From positions 96,810 to 160,809 of the forward strand of contig JAGDZR010000014.1 in the NCBI GenBank assembly GCA_049115695.1: a stretch of DNA of 64,000 bases, written 5' to 3'. The first letter of the stretch is position 1. Each line of letters starts with the position of its first letter. Both the position numbers and the translations under genes were made by a program. The DNA is from JAGDZR01 sp049115695 (lineage in GTDB: Bacteria; Bacteroidota; Bacteroidia; Cytophagales; Cyclobacteriaceae). A model generated the notes under the pieces. That model saw only the letters and a program-made list of their open reading frames with translations. It was not told the DNA's origin and searched no databases. Below, in pieces: positions 34,378-43,616 of the stretch.

Positions 34378-36162
34378 GTGAAAGATCTGGCCCACCTCAA
34401 TAAATATCTGTTTAAATACAAATACCATCTCATTCTGGGTACTGTATTCATCATTATAGCAAACTTATTTTCGATAGTTCCTGCTGTGCTAGTTAGATAT
34501 TCTTTTGATCTCATTCAAAAAAGTTTTGGCATTTACAAGATATTTCATGGTTTGGACCTTCAGTCAGACACATATGAGCTATTTGCGTCGAGTATAGTTA
34601 TCATCGGAGTGCTCATCTTACTTTCCGCGCTTCTTAGAGGTGTTTTCATGTTTTTCATGCGCCAAACCATTATTGTGATGTCAAGGCACATTGAATATGA
34701 CCTGAAGAACGAAGTGTACAGACATTACCAGACCTTGCCACTCAGCTTTTACAGAAGGAATAATACGGGGGATTTGATGAATAGAATTTCAGAAGACGTG
34801 AGCAAGGTAAGGATGTACTTTGGACCGGCCATTATGTATGGAATCAACCTTTTTACCCTTTTCTTAATGGTGATTCCATTTATGTTTTCAATCAATCCGA
34901 CGCTGACGCTTTATTCTTTGATTCCTCTGCCTATTCTCTCAGTGAGCATTTATTTCGTGAACAACATCATCAACAAGAAATCAGAGGAAATTCAGGAAAG
35001 TTTGTCTGATCTTTCTACTTATGTTCAAGAGGCATTTTCAGGGATTAGGGTCATCAAATCATTTGTAAGAGAATCAGCTATTGCGAACACCTTTGAGAAG
35101 GAGAGCAATATTTACAAAGAGAAATCACTGGGGCTTGCTTTTGTTAATGCCTTGTTTTTCCCATTGATCATGGGCCTTATTGGTCTGAGTGTTATTCTGA
35201 CAGTTTACATTGGAGGGGTTGAGGTGCTGAATGGCATGGTGTCCACAGGTAACATCGCTGAGTTCATCATCTATGTCAACCTGCTAACATGGCCGGTGAC
35301 GAGTCTGGGTTGGATTACGAGTATTATCCAGCGAGCAGCTGCCAGTCAAAAGCGGATCAATGAATTTTTGAAAACGGAAAATGACATAGTCTCTGAAAAA
35401 AATCTGGAAGCAACATTTGACGGGGAGATTTCTTTCAAAAATGTAAGTTTCGTTTATCCTGATTCTGGTATTGAGGCGCTCAGAGATGTGTCCTTTGAGG
35501 TTAAATCGGGTGAATCTATAGCGATCATCGGTACAACAGGATCAGGCAAGAGTACCATTGCCAATTTGATATGCCGCATGTACGATTCCTCATCAGGAGA
35601 AATAAAAATTGATGAAAACAACATAAAGGATTATAACATTTCGGAATTAAGAGGACAGATAGGCTATGTCCCACAGGATGTCTTTTTGTTTTCGGATACA
35701 ATCAGGGAGAATATTGCCTTTGGCAATCAGCTGATGGATGAATCAGCTGTAGAAAAGGCGGCAGAAGATGCAGATCTCTTAGAGAATATCTCAAGATTTC
35801 CTGCAGGTTTTGACACCAAGGTAGGAGAGCGTGGGATCACATTGTCAGGCGGACAAAAACAGCGAGTTTCCATTGCAAGAGCAATTGCCAAAGAGCCTAA
35901 GGTATTGATTCTGGATGATGCGTTGAGTGCTGTCGACACTAAGACGGAAAACTCAATTCTCAATGCCATGGCCAGAATAATGAAAGGAAGGACGTCCGTG
36001 GTGATTTCGCATCGGGTATCGTCTGCCAAGCTAGCTGACAAAATCATTGTTTTGGATGATGGCATGATTGTGGAGCAAGGAAATCATGATACACTGATCA
36101 ATCTTGGCGGTGTGTACAAGGACTTGTACGAAAAGCAAATACAAACAGAAGAGGCCGCATGA
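34378..36162 (+). CDS. ABC exporter half-transporter, MsbA-like
   Basis: The 594-aa product has a six-helix transmembrane domain (~20-320; e.g. YHLILGTVFIIIANLFSIV) and a nucleotide-binding domain: Walker A GTTGSGKST near 390, signature LSGGQKQRVS, Walker B VLILDDALSAVD and H-loop ISHRVSS. Compared with the other exporter in the window it keeps the canonical LSGGQ. It probably exports lipids or drugs as a homodimer. The start is GTG at 34378. The stop overlaps the next gene by 4 nt (ATGA). Confidence 0.93.
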   Translation: MKDLAHLNKYLFKYKYHLILGTVFIIIANLFSIVPAVLVRYSFDLIQKSFGIYKIFHGLDLQSDTYELFASSIVIIGVLILLSALLRGVFMFFMRQTIIVMSRHIEYDLKNEVYRHYQTLPLSFYRRNNTGDLMNRISEDVSKVRMYFGPAIMYGINLFTLFLMVIPFMFSINPTLTLYSLIPLPILSVSIYFVNNIINKKSEEIQESLSDLSTYVQEAFSGIRVIKSFVRESAIANTFEKESNIYKEKSLGLAFVNALFFPLIMGLIGLSVILTVYIGGVEVLNGMVSTGNIAEFIIYVNLLTWPVTSLGWITSIIQRAAASQKRINEFLKTENDIVSEKNLEATFDGEISFKNVSFVYPDSGIEALRDVSFEVKSGESIAIIGTTGSGKSTIANLICRMYDSSSGEIKIDENNIKDYNISELRGQIGYVPQDVFLFSDTIRENIAFGNQLMDESAVEKAAEDADLLENISRFPAGFDTKVGERGITLSGGQKQRVSIARAIAKEPKVLILDDALSAVDTKTENSILNAMARIMKGRTSVVISHRVSSAKLADKIIVLDDGMIVEQGNHDTLINLGGVYKDLYEKQIQTEEAA

Positions 36163-36506
36163 TAAGAATCTTTCTTTTTTTACTCGCGTTATCTGGGGGA
36201 TTTGTACTTCAGGCTCAGGATGTTTCTCCGGAGATGCGAGCCAAATTTGTAAAGGATCAGGATGCCTATCTTGAGAAACTACAGATGGGTATTGATCAAA
36301 ATAAGTTATACAAGATTACAACCATCAAATACGACAAGATGGTGATGAACGTAGATCGGAGCACTCTGAGTAAAAAGGCAAAAAAGAAAAGGATCAAATC
36401 AATTGAAAAGGCAAAAAATACAGAAATGCGTGCCATTTTGAACGATTGGCAATACAAGCTATACCTGGTTCGACAAAAAGAAATCAAGACTGGGTACAGG
36501 GAATAA
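36159..36506 (+). CDS. Small secreted protein of unknown function
   Basis: The 115-aa product has a signal peptide (RIFLFLLALSGGFVLQAQ, cut after AQ) and a highly charged, mostly helical mature part (ALEKLQ-like DAYLEKLQMGIDQN, SKKAKKKRIKSIEKAKNTEM). The ATGA overlap with the exporter gene means translational coupling and suggests it acts in the periplasm alongside the transporter. I know no family. It resembles small secreted helical proteins of Bacteroidota. Confidence 0.75.
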   Translation: MIRIFLFLLALSGGFVLQAQDVSPEMRAKFVKDQDAYLEKLQMGIDQNKLYKITTIKYDKMVMNVDRSTLSKKAKKKRIKSIEKAKNTEMRAILNDWQYKLYLVRQKEIKTGYRE

Positions 36507-36584
36507 TAGGGCAGTATCGATTCTTGGTAAAATCACACAAGCTAAAAACTTGACCGCTCTGAACATTTAGTTCATTTTTACTTC

Positions 36585-38807
36585 ATGGATTTATTTGCAC
36601 CCTACAAACTGGATGATCTCCAAGTTGAAAAGCTTGATGGTTACATCAGTCGCAATTATAGACTTAAGAGTAAGCAAGGAACCTTTTTGCTCAAGCATCA
36701 TGAATCCGACGAGCGAAATCTAATCGAGGCTGAAAACGGACTCATGACATTACTTGATGAGGCGCTCAATGTTGAGGTGTCCAAACCAGCAAGAACATCA
36801 CTGGTGGATTATCCGGATGGATCATTTTCAAGGCTACTTACTTACATCGAAGGTGATTTTTTATGTAATGTCAGACTTGATTCTTCTCTAGTAGAAGATT
36901 TTGGAAAAAAGGCTGCAGAGCTGGACGTCACCTTGAGCACATACAAGGATGTTCGTATTCAATCACTTCATCATACGTGGGATTTACAACACTGCCTTGA
37001 GGTGTGGCGATTGGCTGATTTTATAGTTAATGCCAGTGAAAAAAAGTATGTAGACTATTTCTTCGACCAGTACCAAACGTTTGCTATGCCTAGGTTGAGG
37101 ACTTGTCGTAAGCAAATCATTCATAGTGATCTCAATGACCAAAATGTGCTCACCAGGGATGGCCAGGTCAGTGGGGTGATAGACTTTGGGGACATGTGTT
37201 ATTCCTATCTCATCAATGAAGTAGCAATAGCATGTGCTTACCTGGCTTGGGGTCAGGATGATCCACTTGAATTAATCACAAGTTTTATCAAAGGGTATCA
37301 TGCTGTTAATAGACTTGAACAGGAAGAAGTTGAGTTGCTATATTATTTGATACCGGCGAGATTGTGTGTCAGCATCTGTCATGCTGCAAAACGAGTCAGT
37401 GATGGTAGTGCCACTGAGTATGTGCTGGCTGATCAGGAGCGCATCCGGAACATATTGAAAAGATGGGTTACCATAAACCCGCTAAAATTTCAAAGGGTTT
37501 GTTTACCCGAAGATTATCAAGTCAAAAGTCAAAGGACGTCCGAAATTTTGAAGTTGCGGAAAGCCAATCTTGGAGGGAATGTGAGCCTGAGTTATTCAGA
37601 GCCTATTCACATGACAGCCGCTGCATTTCAATATATGTATGATGCACAGGGCAGTACTTATCTGGATGCTTACAACAATATACCACATGTAGGGCACTGT
37701 CATCCTAATATCACTAACGCGATTTCACGACAGTCCAGGTTGCTCAATACAAACACCCGATACCTGTATGATTCCATTGCTGAGTATTCAGAAAAACTAC
37801 TTGGCTACTTTCCTAAAGAATTAGATAAGGTATTTTTTGTAAACTCCGGAAGTGCGGCATCAGACCTGGCCATCAGGTTGGCGCAGGCATATACGAATAG
37901 AAAGCATTTACTTGCTTTAGAGCATGGTTATCATGGCAATACAAGAACAGGTATCGGCATCAGTCCCTATAAGTTTAATGGTAAGGGAGGTGAAGGTGAG
38001 GGTGCCCATATTACAGCTCTACCGCTTCCGAAATTATTTCAAGGGAAATATGCCACAGGAGAAGAATATGCTGATGACGCGATTGCTAAAATCAATGAAT
38101 TAATTGCAGCCGAAAAACATCCCGCATCATTCATCGCAGAACCGATATCAGGCTGTGGGGGTCAGGTACCGCTTGCTCAGGGGTATTTAGAAAATTTGAA
38201 ACCTTATTTAACGAAGAATCAGATCTTGTGCATCATTGACGAAGTTCAGGAAGGATTTGGCAGATTGGGTGAATACTTTTGGGGTTTTGAAATGCACAAT
38301 ATCATGCCTGACATTGTGGTTTTGGGCAAGCCCATGGGTAACGGACACCCAATTGGAGCGGTGGTGACAACTGCTGAAATTGCGCAAGCTTTTGATAATG
38401 GGATGGAGTTTTTTAGCTCGTTTGGAGGGAATCCGGTTTCCATGGAAGTAGCAAATGCCGTGCTTACAACAATTGAGGAGGAGGGGCTACAGCAAAATGC
38501 TCAATTTGTAGGGAATTATTTTAAGAAATTGGCTCATGACATGGCCAGGGAGTTTCCAATGATTGGAGATGTGAGATGTCAGGGTCTTTTTCTGGGGATG
38601 GAGATGGTCAACCCACAGAATGGAGAGCCCGATACACAATTAGCTGGCGTATTAAAAAACAGGATGAAGGAGCGCTTTATCCTTACAAGTACTGATGGGC
38701 CTTTCGATAATGTGATTAAGTTGAAACCACCATTATGTTTTACGCATCAAAACGTGGATCAATTTTTTAATGAATTCGATTCAGTTTTGAGGCAGGGAGC
38801 CTTCTGA
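36585..38807 (+). CDS. Fused APH-type kinase and class III PLP phospho-lyase (hydroxylysine/ethanolamine type)
   Basis: Residues ~1-310 form an aminoglycoside-phosphotransferase-type kinase, with the Brenner motif HSDLNDQN (H180, D182) and IDFGD (D200, metal). Residues ~335-740 form a class III aminotransferase fold: FVNSGSAASDLAIRLA (PLP phosphate site), EHGYHGNTRTG, IIDEVQEGFGRLG and Lys582 in LGKPMGNGHPIGA. In animals the separate proteins AGPHD1 (hydroxylysine kinase) and AGXT2L1/2 (phosphoethanolamine and phosphohydroxylysine phospho-lyases) work in sequence; here both are in one chain. Phosphorylation of an amino alcohol followed by phospho-elimination is therefore the likely reaction. 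The precise substrate is unknown. Confidence 0.88.
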   Translation: MDLFAPYKLDDLQVEKLDGYISRNYRLKSKQGTFLLKHHESDERNLIEAENGLMTLLDEALNVEVSKPARTSLVDYPDGSFSRLLTYIEGDFLCNVRLDSSLVEDFGKKAAELDVTLSTYKDVRIQSLHHTWDLQHCLEVWRLADFIVNASEKKYVDYFFDQYQTFAMPRLRTCRKQIIHSDLNDQNVLTRDGQVSGVIDFGDMCYSYLINEVAIACAYLAWGQDDPLELITSFIKGYHAVNRLEQEEVELLYYLIPARLCVSICHAAKRVSDGSATEYVLADQERIRNILKRWVTINPLKFQRVCLPEDYQVKSQRTSEILKLRKANLGGNVSLSYSEPIHMTAAAFQYMYDAQGSTYLDAYNNIPHVGHCHPNITNAISRQSRLLNTNTRYLYDSIAEYSEKLLGYFPKELDKVFFVNSGSAASDLAIRLAQAYTNRKHLLALEHGYHGNTRTGIGISPYKFNGKGGEGEGAHITALPLPKLFQGKYATGEEYADDAIAKINELIAAEKHPASFIAEPISGCGGQVPLAQGYLENLKPYLTKNQILCIIDEVQEGFGRLGEYFWGFEMHNIMPDIVVLGKPMGNGHPIGAVVTTAEIAQAFDNGMEFFSSFGGNPVSMEVANAVLTTIEEEGLQQNAQFVGNYFKKLAHDMAREFPMIGDVRCQGLFLGMEMVNPQNGEPDTQLAGVLKNRMKERFILTSTDGPFDNVIKLKPPLCFTHQNVDQFFNEFDSVLRQGAF

Positions 38808-38876
38808 TGACAAATCTGAGCGTTCATTTTAATAATGATTTTGTAGCATTAATTTCACCCCTTAAATCAAATAGCA

Positions 38877-39305
38877 ATGTCAAAGAAAATTAACCCATTT
38901 CACCTGGCCATCCCGGTAAACAATCTATCAGAATGCCGAAAGTTTTATGATGAAGTTCTGCAATGTGATGAAGGTAGAAGCGACACCAAGTGGGTGGATT
39001 TTGATTTATATGGCCATCAACTGGTCATACATGAAGTGGAGGATCAAGATCAACAGCCCGATGATACAAATCCAGTCGATGGTCATGCCGTTCCGGTTCC
39101 ACATTTTGGAGTGGTGCTGGATTGGGATGACTGGCATCAACTCGCCGATCGATTGAAAGATTTGGGGATCGAGTTTATCATTGAGCCATATATAAGATTT
39201 GAAGATCTACCGGGCGAACAAGCCACGTTGTTTTTCAAGGATCCTTCTGGAAATGCATTGGAATTCAAGTCATTCAAAGACATGAGTCAGCTTTTTGCAA
39301 AGTAA
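38877..39305 (+). CDS. VOC (glyoxalase/bleomycin-resistance fold) protein
   Basis: The 142-aa product begins with the paired beta-alpha-beta modules of the VOC fold: PFHLAIPVNNLSECRKFYDE and ALFFKDPSGNALEFKSF-like TLFFKDPSGNALEFKSFKD, with His10 and a late Glu as candidate metal ligands. VOC proteins include glyoxalase I, dioxygenases and antibiotic-binding proteins, so the function cannot be called. A TG-box near-match TGATTTTG lies ~35 nt upstream of the ATG. It reads downstream of the kinase/lyase but with its own 69-nt gap. Confidence 0.82.
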   Translation: MSKKINPFHLAIPVNNLSECRKFYDEVLQCDEGRSDTKWVDFDLYGHQLVIHEVEDQDQQPDDTNPVDGHAVPVPHFGVVLDWDDWHQLADRLKDLGIEFIIEPYIRFEDLPGEQATLFFKDPSGNALEFKSFKDMSQLFAK

Positions 39306-39330
39306 AGACCGGATTGATGTGGTAATCACC

Positions 39331-39361
39331 TTGACTTAGTCAATTAGGGTTCTCATCTTTG
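39331..39361 (+). promoter_or_regulatory. Promoter-like pair TTG and CATCTTTG
   Basis: TTG (39331-39333), 20 nt, then CATCTTTG (39354-39361) fits the Bacteroidota spacing with one mismatch in the -7 box, 13 nt before the ATG at 39375. Confidence 0.45.
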
Positions 39362-39374
39362 AGTTACCGCTTTT

Positions 39375-40337
39375 ATGAAAAACCTCATTATTATCTGCCT
39401 GTGCTTGATGGCTATTCGTGTCTATGCACAATACCCTTATCCAGATCCGGATGACGTAAAATATATTAAGGACAAAGCACTTGCTGTTCAGTTGCTGGAG
39501 GAAGAAACGGAAGTTGAGGCTGCACTGAATACGGTTTTGAAAGAGATTTTTGATGCTGAATGGGAACTTGGAGTTGTTGAATATTTCAGTCCAAAGGAGT
39601 TTGAAAGTGCAAAGCGCAAAAGCACCGAACAATATTTTTTTTTAGATCAGGAGGACAGACTGAGCGATCGTATTCGTTTTGATTTCAGCTACATCGATGG
39701 GTCACTGAAGAATTTGATAATGGGTGCATCTGAAGCAGCCGATGCTTTGGAGAAAGAAGCTTTGCAAAATTATAGCTGTGGAGAACTGTCCCTTGATTAT
39801 GCAGATTTTACACTCTCTGTTTTCGACGGTAAAAAAGAACGAGTGCTTACTCACGTTACTTTCATGAACGATATGGTACTCAAGCATGATTACCTATTTC
39901 TTAGTCAACAATTGCAGCACCTACTGAAGAGCGCGCTTTCGGGAGTAATGCGAGCAAACTACCTGAATCATGAGCGCAATATTGACGTTTTAACGAACAG
40001 CACCTTTTTACTGCCAATGGAATACTTCGAGTCCACAGTATCACTAGTTGACAAAACCCTGGAAACAGATTATGAGGTTTTGGAATTTGTCGATTATCAA
40101 TCCAAAATACTCAATAAAGCTTTAGGAGTATATTTCAAAGTAGTTTTTTCCTACCAGCACAATAAATATATGTGGCTGATGGTCGATGCGCGGGATGGTC
40201 AAATCTTGTCAGTTAATGAATGTGGTGTTTACAAGTTTTCCGGGACCTTTACTCCTCCACAGCTGATAAAGCCGCGGACGCTGAAGTTGGCATTTGACAT
40301 GGAATTTCAACTGCTCAATGACTACTATAACAAGTAA
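39375..40337 (+). CDS. Secreted protein of unknown function
   Basis: The 320-aa product has a signal peptide (NLIIICLCLMAIRVYAQ, cut after YAQ). The mature part is mixed, with many charged helices (FDAEWELGVVEYFSPKEFES, ALSGVMRANYLNHERNIDV) and a strand-rich end (KYMWLMVDARDGQILSVNEC). No repeat, lipobox, barrel or T9SS tail is seen, so it is probably periplasmic. No family is recognised. It is convergent with lipB, 30 nt apart. Confidence 0.75.
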   Translation: MKNLIIICLCLMAIRVYAQYPYPDPDDVKYIKDKALAVQLLEEETEVEAALNTVLKEIFDAEWELGVVEYFSPKEFESAKRKSTEQYFFLDQEDRLSDRIRFDFSYIDGSLKNLIMGASEAADALEKEALQNYSCGELSLDYADFTLSVFDGKKERVLTHVTFMNDMVLKHDYLFLSQQLQHLLKSALSGVMRANYLNHERNIDVLTNSTFLLPMEYFESTVSLVDKTLETDYEVLEFVDYQSKILNKALGVYFKVVFSYQHNKYMWLMVDARDGQILSVNECGVYKFSGTFTPPQLIKPRTLKLAFDMEFQLLNDYYNK

Positions 40338-40367
40338 GACAACCCACATCGAAGTTTTGCTAAAGGA

Positions 40368-41078
40368 TTAGCTTTCTATAATTTCCATTTCGAACAACTC
40401 TGTAAAGTGCTTTCTTAGTTTTTCTTCTACTTCAGCGAGCTCTACCAAATGACCTAACTCCTTATGCAAGGAGGTAACCGCTTTGTCTTGAATACCACAT
40501 GGGACGATATTGCCGAAGTAGCTGAGGTCGACATTGACATTCAATGCGAAACCATGCATGGTAACCCATCTGCTGGATTTAACTCCTAGCGCACAAATTT
40601 TTCTCGCCAACTGTGGGTTATGTCCATCCAGCCATACCCCTGTTAACCCATCTACTCTACCTGCAGTGATATCATACTCAGCTAGCGTTCGGATAACCAC
40701 TTCCTCCAGGTAGCGCAAGTATTTATGGATATCAGTGAAGAAATTATCCAAGTCAAGAATAGGATAGCCTACAACCTGACCCGGACCATGATAGGTTATA
40801 TCACCACCCCGATTGATTTTGTAATAGGTAGCCTCCTTTGCTTTCAAGCTTGCTTCGTCAAGCAACAAATGTTCCTGTTCGCCACTTTTGCCCAGTGTAT
40901 AAACATGTGGGTGGTAGACAAACAGCAAATGATTGGGGGTTGTCACCTGTTCATTTGCGGGAAGTTTGCGATTGGAGATCTTCAAATCCACCACCTCCTT
41001 GAAGAGCTTTTCCTGGTAATCCCAGGTTTCCTTGTAGTCCTTCAGACCAAGATGTTGGAAATGAGTTTGCTTGTTCAT
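40368..41078 (-). CDS. lipB: Lipoyl(octanoyl) transferase
   Basis: The 236-aa product has the LipB signatures RGGDITYHGPGQVVGYPILD near 82-101, the catalytic-region ALGVKSSRWVTMHGFALNV near 152-170 (conserved Lys), and NIVPCGIQDKAVTSL (catalytic Cys) near 180-194. It transfers octanoate from acyl-carrier protein to apo-lipoyl domains of oxo-acid dehydrogenases, the first step of endogenous lipoate synthesis. Its ATG lies 4 nt inside manA. The C-terminal helices are ordinary for the family. Confidence 0.95.
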   Translation of the reverse strand: MNKQTHFQHLGLKDYKETWDYQEKLFKEVVDLKISNRKLPANEQVTTPNHLLFVYHPHVYTLGKSGEQEHLLLDEASLKAKEATYYKINRGGDITYHGPGQVVGYPILDLDNFFTDIHKYLRYLEEVVIRTLAEYDITAGRVDGLTGVWLDGHNPQLARKICALGVKSSRWVTMHGFALNVNVDLSYFGNIVPCGIQDKAVTSLHKELGHLVELAEVEEKLRKHFTELFEMEIIES

Positions 41079-42049
41079 AATTCGATGTAGGATTCCAACA
41101 AGGTAGTAGAATCTTTAGTTTCAATGATATAGCTTTTCCAGCTTGCCGGAACAAGCGTCACCTCTCCAAGTGACAAAGATTCAGCAACCCCATTTGCTTT
41201 TATGTTTGCCTCACCTTCAAGGCATATGTATATTTTGAAAGAGTCAAGGTCGTCAAGATCAACACTAAAATCCTTTGTAAGCGTCAATTTATTGGTGGTG
41301 AAGTATTCACACTTTTCAATTTGGATTCGTTCATTCAAGCCGGTTGGGTAGCTTGATTTGTATTGATCATAGTAGTTGTAATCAATCGCATCAAGGGCCT
41401 CTTCTACATGCAGTTCACGTTTATTCCCCTGATCATCAACTCGATCAAAATCATAAATGCGATAGGTGATATCCGAGGTTTGTTGGATCTCTGCAATCAA
41501 CAATCCTTTACCTATGGTGTGCACCCTTCCTGCAGGCAGAAAGAAAACATCTCCTTGCGATACTTCTTCTCGATTCAAGATCTCGGTGAGCTGTCCCTGA
41601 TTGAATTTTTCAAGGTACTTTTCCCGATCAACAGGTTGATTGAAACCACTGATCAGGGTGCTTCCTTCATCCGCCTGGACGACATACCACATCTCTGTTT
41701 TTCCAAAACTATTGTGGCGTTTTGACGCCAATTCATCATCCGGATGTACCTGAATAGATAAATCCTGATTGGCATCTATAAACTTAATGAGGAGAGGAAA
41801 CTCATCCCCGAACCGGTCAAATATCTTATTGCCTAGAATTTCACCTTTGAATTGACCCAAAAGCGCCTTTAAGCCCTTCCCTTTGTGCTCACCATTTTGT
41901 ACGACGGATATGTTGCCATCTACCCCTGATAATTCCCATGTTTCACCACAATTCGGTAAATCTTCAAAATCTTTCCCCAAAACTGTTTTGATTTTTTGAC
42001 CTCCCCACAGCTTGTCTTTGAAAATGGTCTTAAATTTCAGTGGATACAT
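41075..42049 (-). CDS. manA: Mannose-6-phosphate isomerase, class I
   Basis: The 324-aa product is the short Bacteroidota/Firmicutes-type cupin isomerase. Zinc-site residues appear in SIQVHPDDELA near 98-108 and KTEMWYVV near 115-122. VFFLPAGRVHTIGKGLLIAEIQQTSD near 167-192 holds the last zinc-binding His and the active-site region. It interconverts mannose-6-phosphate and fructose-6-phosphate, for glycan precursor synthesis. It overlaps lipB by 4 nt and is divergent from yraN with only a 16-nt gap. Confidence 0.92.
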   Translation of the reverse strand: MYPLKFKTIFKDKLWGGQKIKTVLGKDFEDLPNCGETWELSGVDGNISVVQNGEHKGKGLKALLGQFKGEILGNKIFDRFGDEFPLLIKFIDANQDLSIQVHPDDELASKRHNSFGKTEMWYVVQADEGSTLISGFNQPVDREKYLEKFNQGQLTEILNREEVSQGDVFFLPAGRVHTIGKGLLIAEIQQTSDITYRIYDFDRVDDQGNKRELHVEEALDAIDYNYYDQYKSSYPTGLNERIQIEKCEYFTTNKLTLTKDFSVDLDDLDSFKIYICLEGEANIKANGVAESLSLGEVTLVPASWKSYIIETKDSTTLLESYIEL

Positions 42050-42065
42050 AGGCTACAAGTAAAAA

Positions 42066-42413
42066 ATGGATCGCAAAACTAAAGGAAAATATGGGGAAGA
42101 TTTAGCAGAGAAATATCTCTTTGATCTTGGATTGGAGATTGTCGAGCGAAACTTCAGGTATAAAAGAAGTGAAATTGATCTCATTTGCCTACACGACAAT
42201 AACTTGCTAATCTTCGTGGAAGTGAAGTTTAGAAAGAATGCCAATTTTGGTGAACCCGAATCATTTGTAAATAAATCACAACAGCAATTAATCAAAAAAG
42301 GGGCGGAAGCATATATCTATGGTATAAATTGGACCAAGGATATTCGATTTGACATAGTCACAATAAATCAGGAGTCAGGAGAATTTCAACATCTTCCTGA
42401 TGCCTTTTATTGA
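42066..42413 (+). CDS. YraN family (UPF0102) endonuclease-like protein
   Basis: The 115-aa product shows the YraN pattern: KGKYGEDLAEKYLFDLGLEI at the N-terminus, then SEIDLICLHDNNLLIFVEVK, the D-ExK nuclease core (D39-ish and E-K near 58-60). Function of the family is debated, with links to Holliday junction or DNA processing. Start ATG 42066. It has only 16 nt upstream of it shared with manA, so the promoters must overlap the coding regions. Confidence 0.88.
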   Translation: MDRKTKGKYGEDLAEKYLFDLGLEIVERNFRYKRSEIDLICLHDNNLLIFVEVKFRKNANFGEPESFVNKSQQQLIKKGAEAYIYGINWTKDIRFDIVTINQESGEFQHLPDAFY

Positions 42414-42417
42414 AGGT

Positions 42418-43584
42418 TTAGTAGTATGTATATTCGCCTTTTTCAGATTGAATCAACACTTCCTTTTCCGGGTTTTCCTCAACATGGCCAATTACCTTAG
42501 CAGGCACATTGAAAGATTCAGAAATCTCGATAATATCATCTACAACTTCTTCAGGAACATAAAGCTCCATCCGGTGACCCATGTTGAAAACCTGGTACAT
42601 TTCGCGCCAGTCCGTTCCACTTTCTTCATGGATTAGATTGAACAAAGGAGGGACATCAAAGAGATCATTTTTGACAATTTTCATGTTGTCAATAAAGTGC
42701 AATATTTTGGTCTGGGCTCCACCACTACAGTGAATCATTCCACTGATTTGATCCTGATGTTCTTTCAGGATGGCCTTGATAATGGGAGCATAGGTCCTCG
42801 TTGGTGAAAGCACCAATTTACCTGCATCGACAGGGCTTCCGTCTACCGCATCGGTCAACAGTTTGCTGCCTGAATAGACAAGATCTGTTGGCACACCTCC
42901 ATCATAGGTTTCAGGATACTTATCTCGATAGACACTCGAAAACACATCATGACGCGCGGAGGTCAGGCCATTGCTACCCATGCCTCCATTGTAGGCGTCT
43001 TCATATGATGCCTGACCATAAGACGCCAATCCGACGATAACGTTTCCTGGTTTGATGGTGGCATTGTCGATTACCTCATCTTTTCTCATCCGTGCAGTCA
43101 CAGTGCTATCCACAATGATGGTTCTCACTAAGTCACCTACGTCCGCAGTTTCACCACCAGTGGAGATAATGTCAATACCCTGATCCCGTAGCATCTGGAG
43201 CACTTCTTCAGTGCCATTGATGATCGCAGCAATCACTTCTCCGGGAATAAGGTTTTTGTTCCTGCCAATGGTACTCGAGACCAGAATGTTTTCTGTGCAT
43301 CCTACACACAGCAAATCATCAGTATTCATGATGATGGCATCTTGTGCAATGCCTTTCCATACCGATAAATCACCTGTTTCTTTCCAATAGGCATATGCCA
43401 AAGATGACTTGGTCCCTGCGCCATCCGCATGCATGATGGTGCAGTAGTCATCATCATTTGCCAATAGATCAGGAACGATTTTGCAAAATGCCTTTGGAAA
43501 TAGGCCCTTGTCAATTTTTTTGATGGCGTTGTGCACATCTTCCTTAGCATGAGAAACTCCACGTTGAGCGTAGCGATCCGACAT
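42418..43584 (-). CDS. purM: Phosphoribosylformylglycinamidine cyclo-ligase (AIR synthetase)
   Basis: The 388-aa product matches the PurM/ThiL fold: N-terminal AQRGVSHAKEDVHNAIKKI, the ATP-binding DDDYCTIMHADGAGTKS region, AQDAIIMNTDDLLCVGC and the TGGETADVGDLV site. GNVIVGLASYGQASYE and the ATP-site LTDAVDGSPVDAG follow. It converts FGAM to AIR, the fifth step of purine synthesis. Length and the start fit the Bacteroidota form. It is convergent with yraN (4 nt apart) and 32 nt downstream of the MFS gene on the same strand. Confidence 0.9.
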   Translation of the reverse strand: MSDRYAQRGVSHAKEDVHNAIKKIDKGLFPKAFCKIVPDLLANDDDYCTIMHADGAGTKSSLAYAYWKETGDLSVWKGIAQDAIIMNTDDLLCVGCTENILVSSTIGRNKNLIPGEVIAAIINGTEEVLQMLRDQGIDIISTGGETADVGDLVRTIIVDSTVTARMRKDEVIDNATIKPGNVIVGLASYGQASYEDAYNGGMGSNGLTSARHDVFSSVYRDKYPETYDGGVPTDLVYSGSKLLTDAVDGSPVDAGKLVLSPTRTYAPIIKAILKEHQDQISGMIHCSGGAQTKILHFIDNMKIVKNDLFDVPPLFNLIHEESGTDWREMYQVFNMGHRMELYVPEEVVDDIIEISESFNVPAKVIGHVEENPEKEVLIQSEKGEYTYY

Positions 43585-43616
43585 ATTCTTGTGTATTTGA
43601 AAGCCGCAAATATCGG

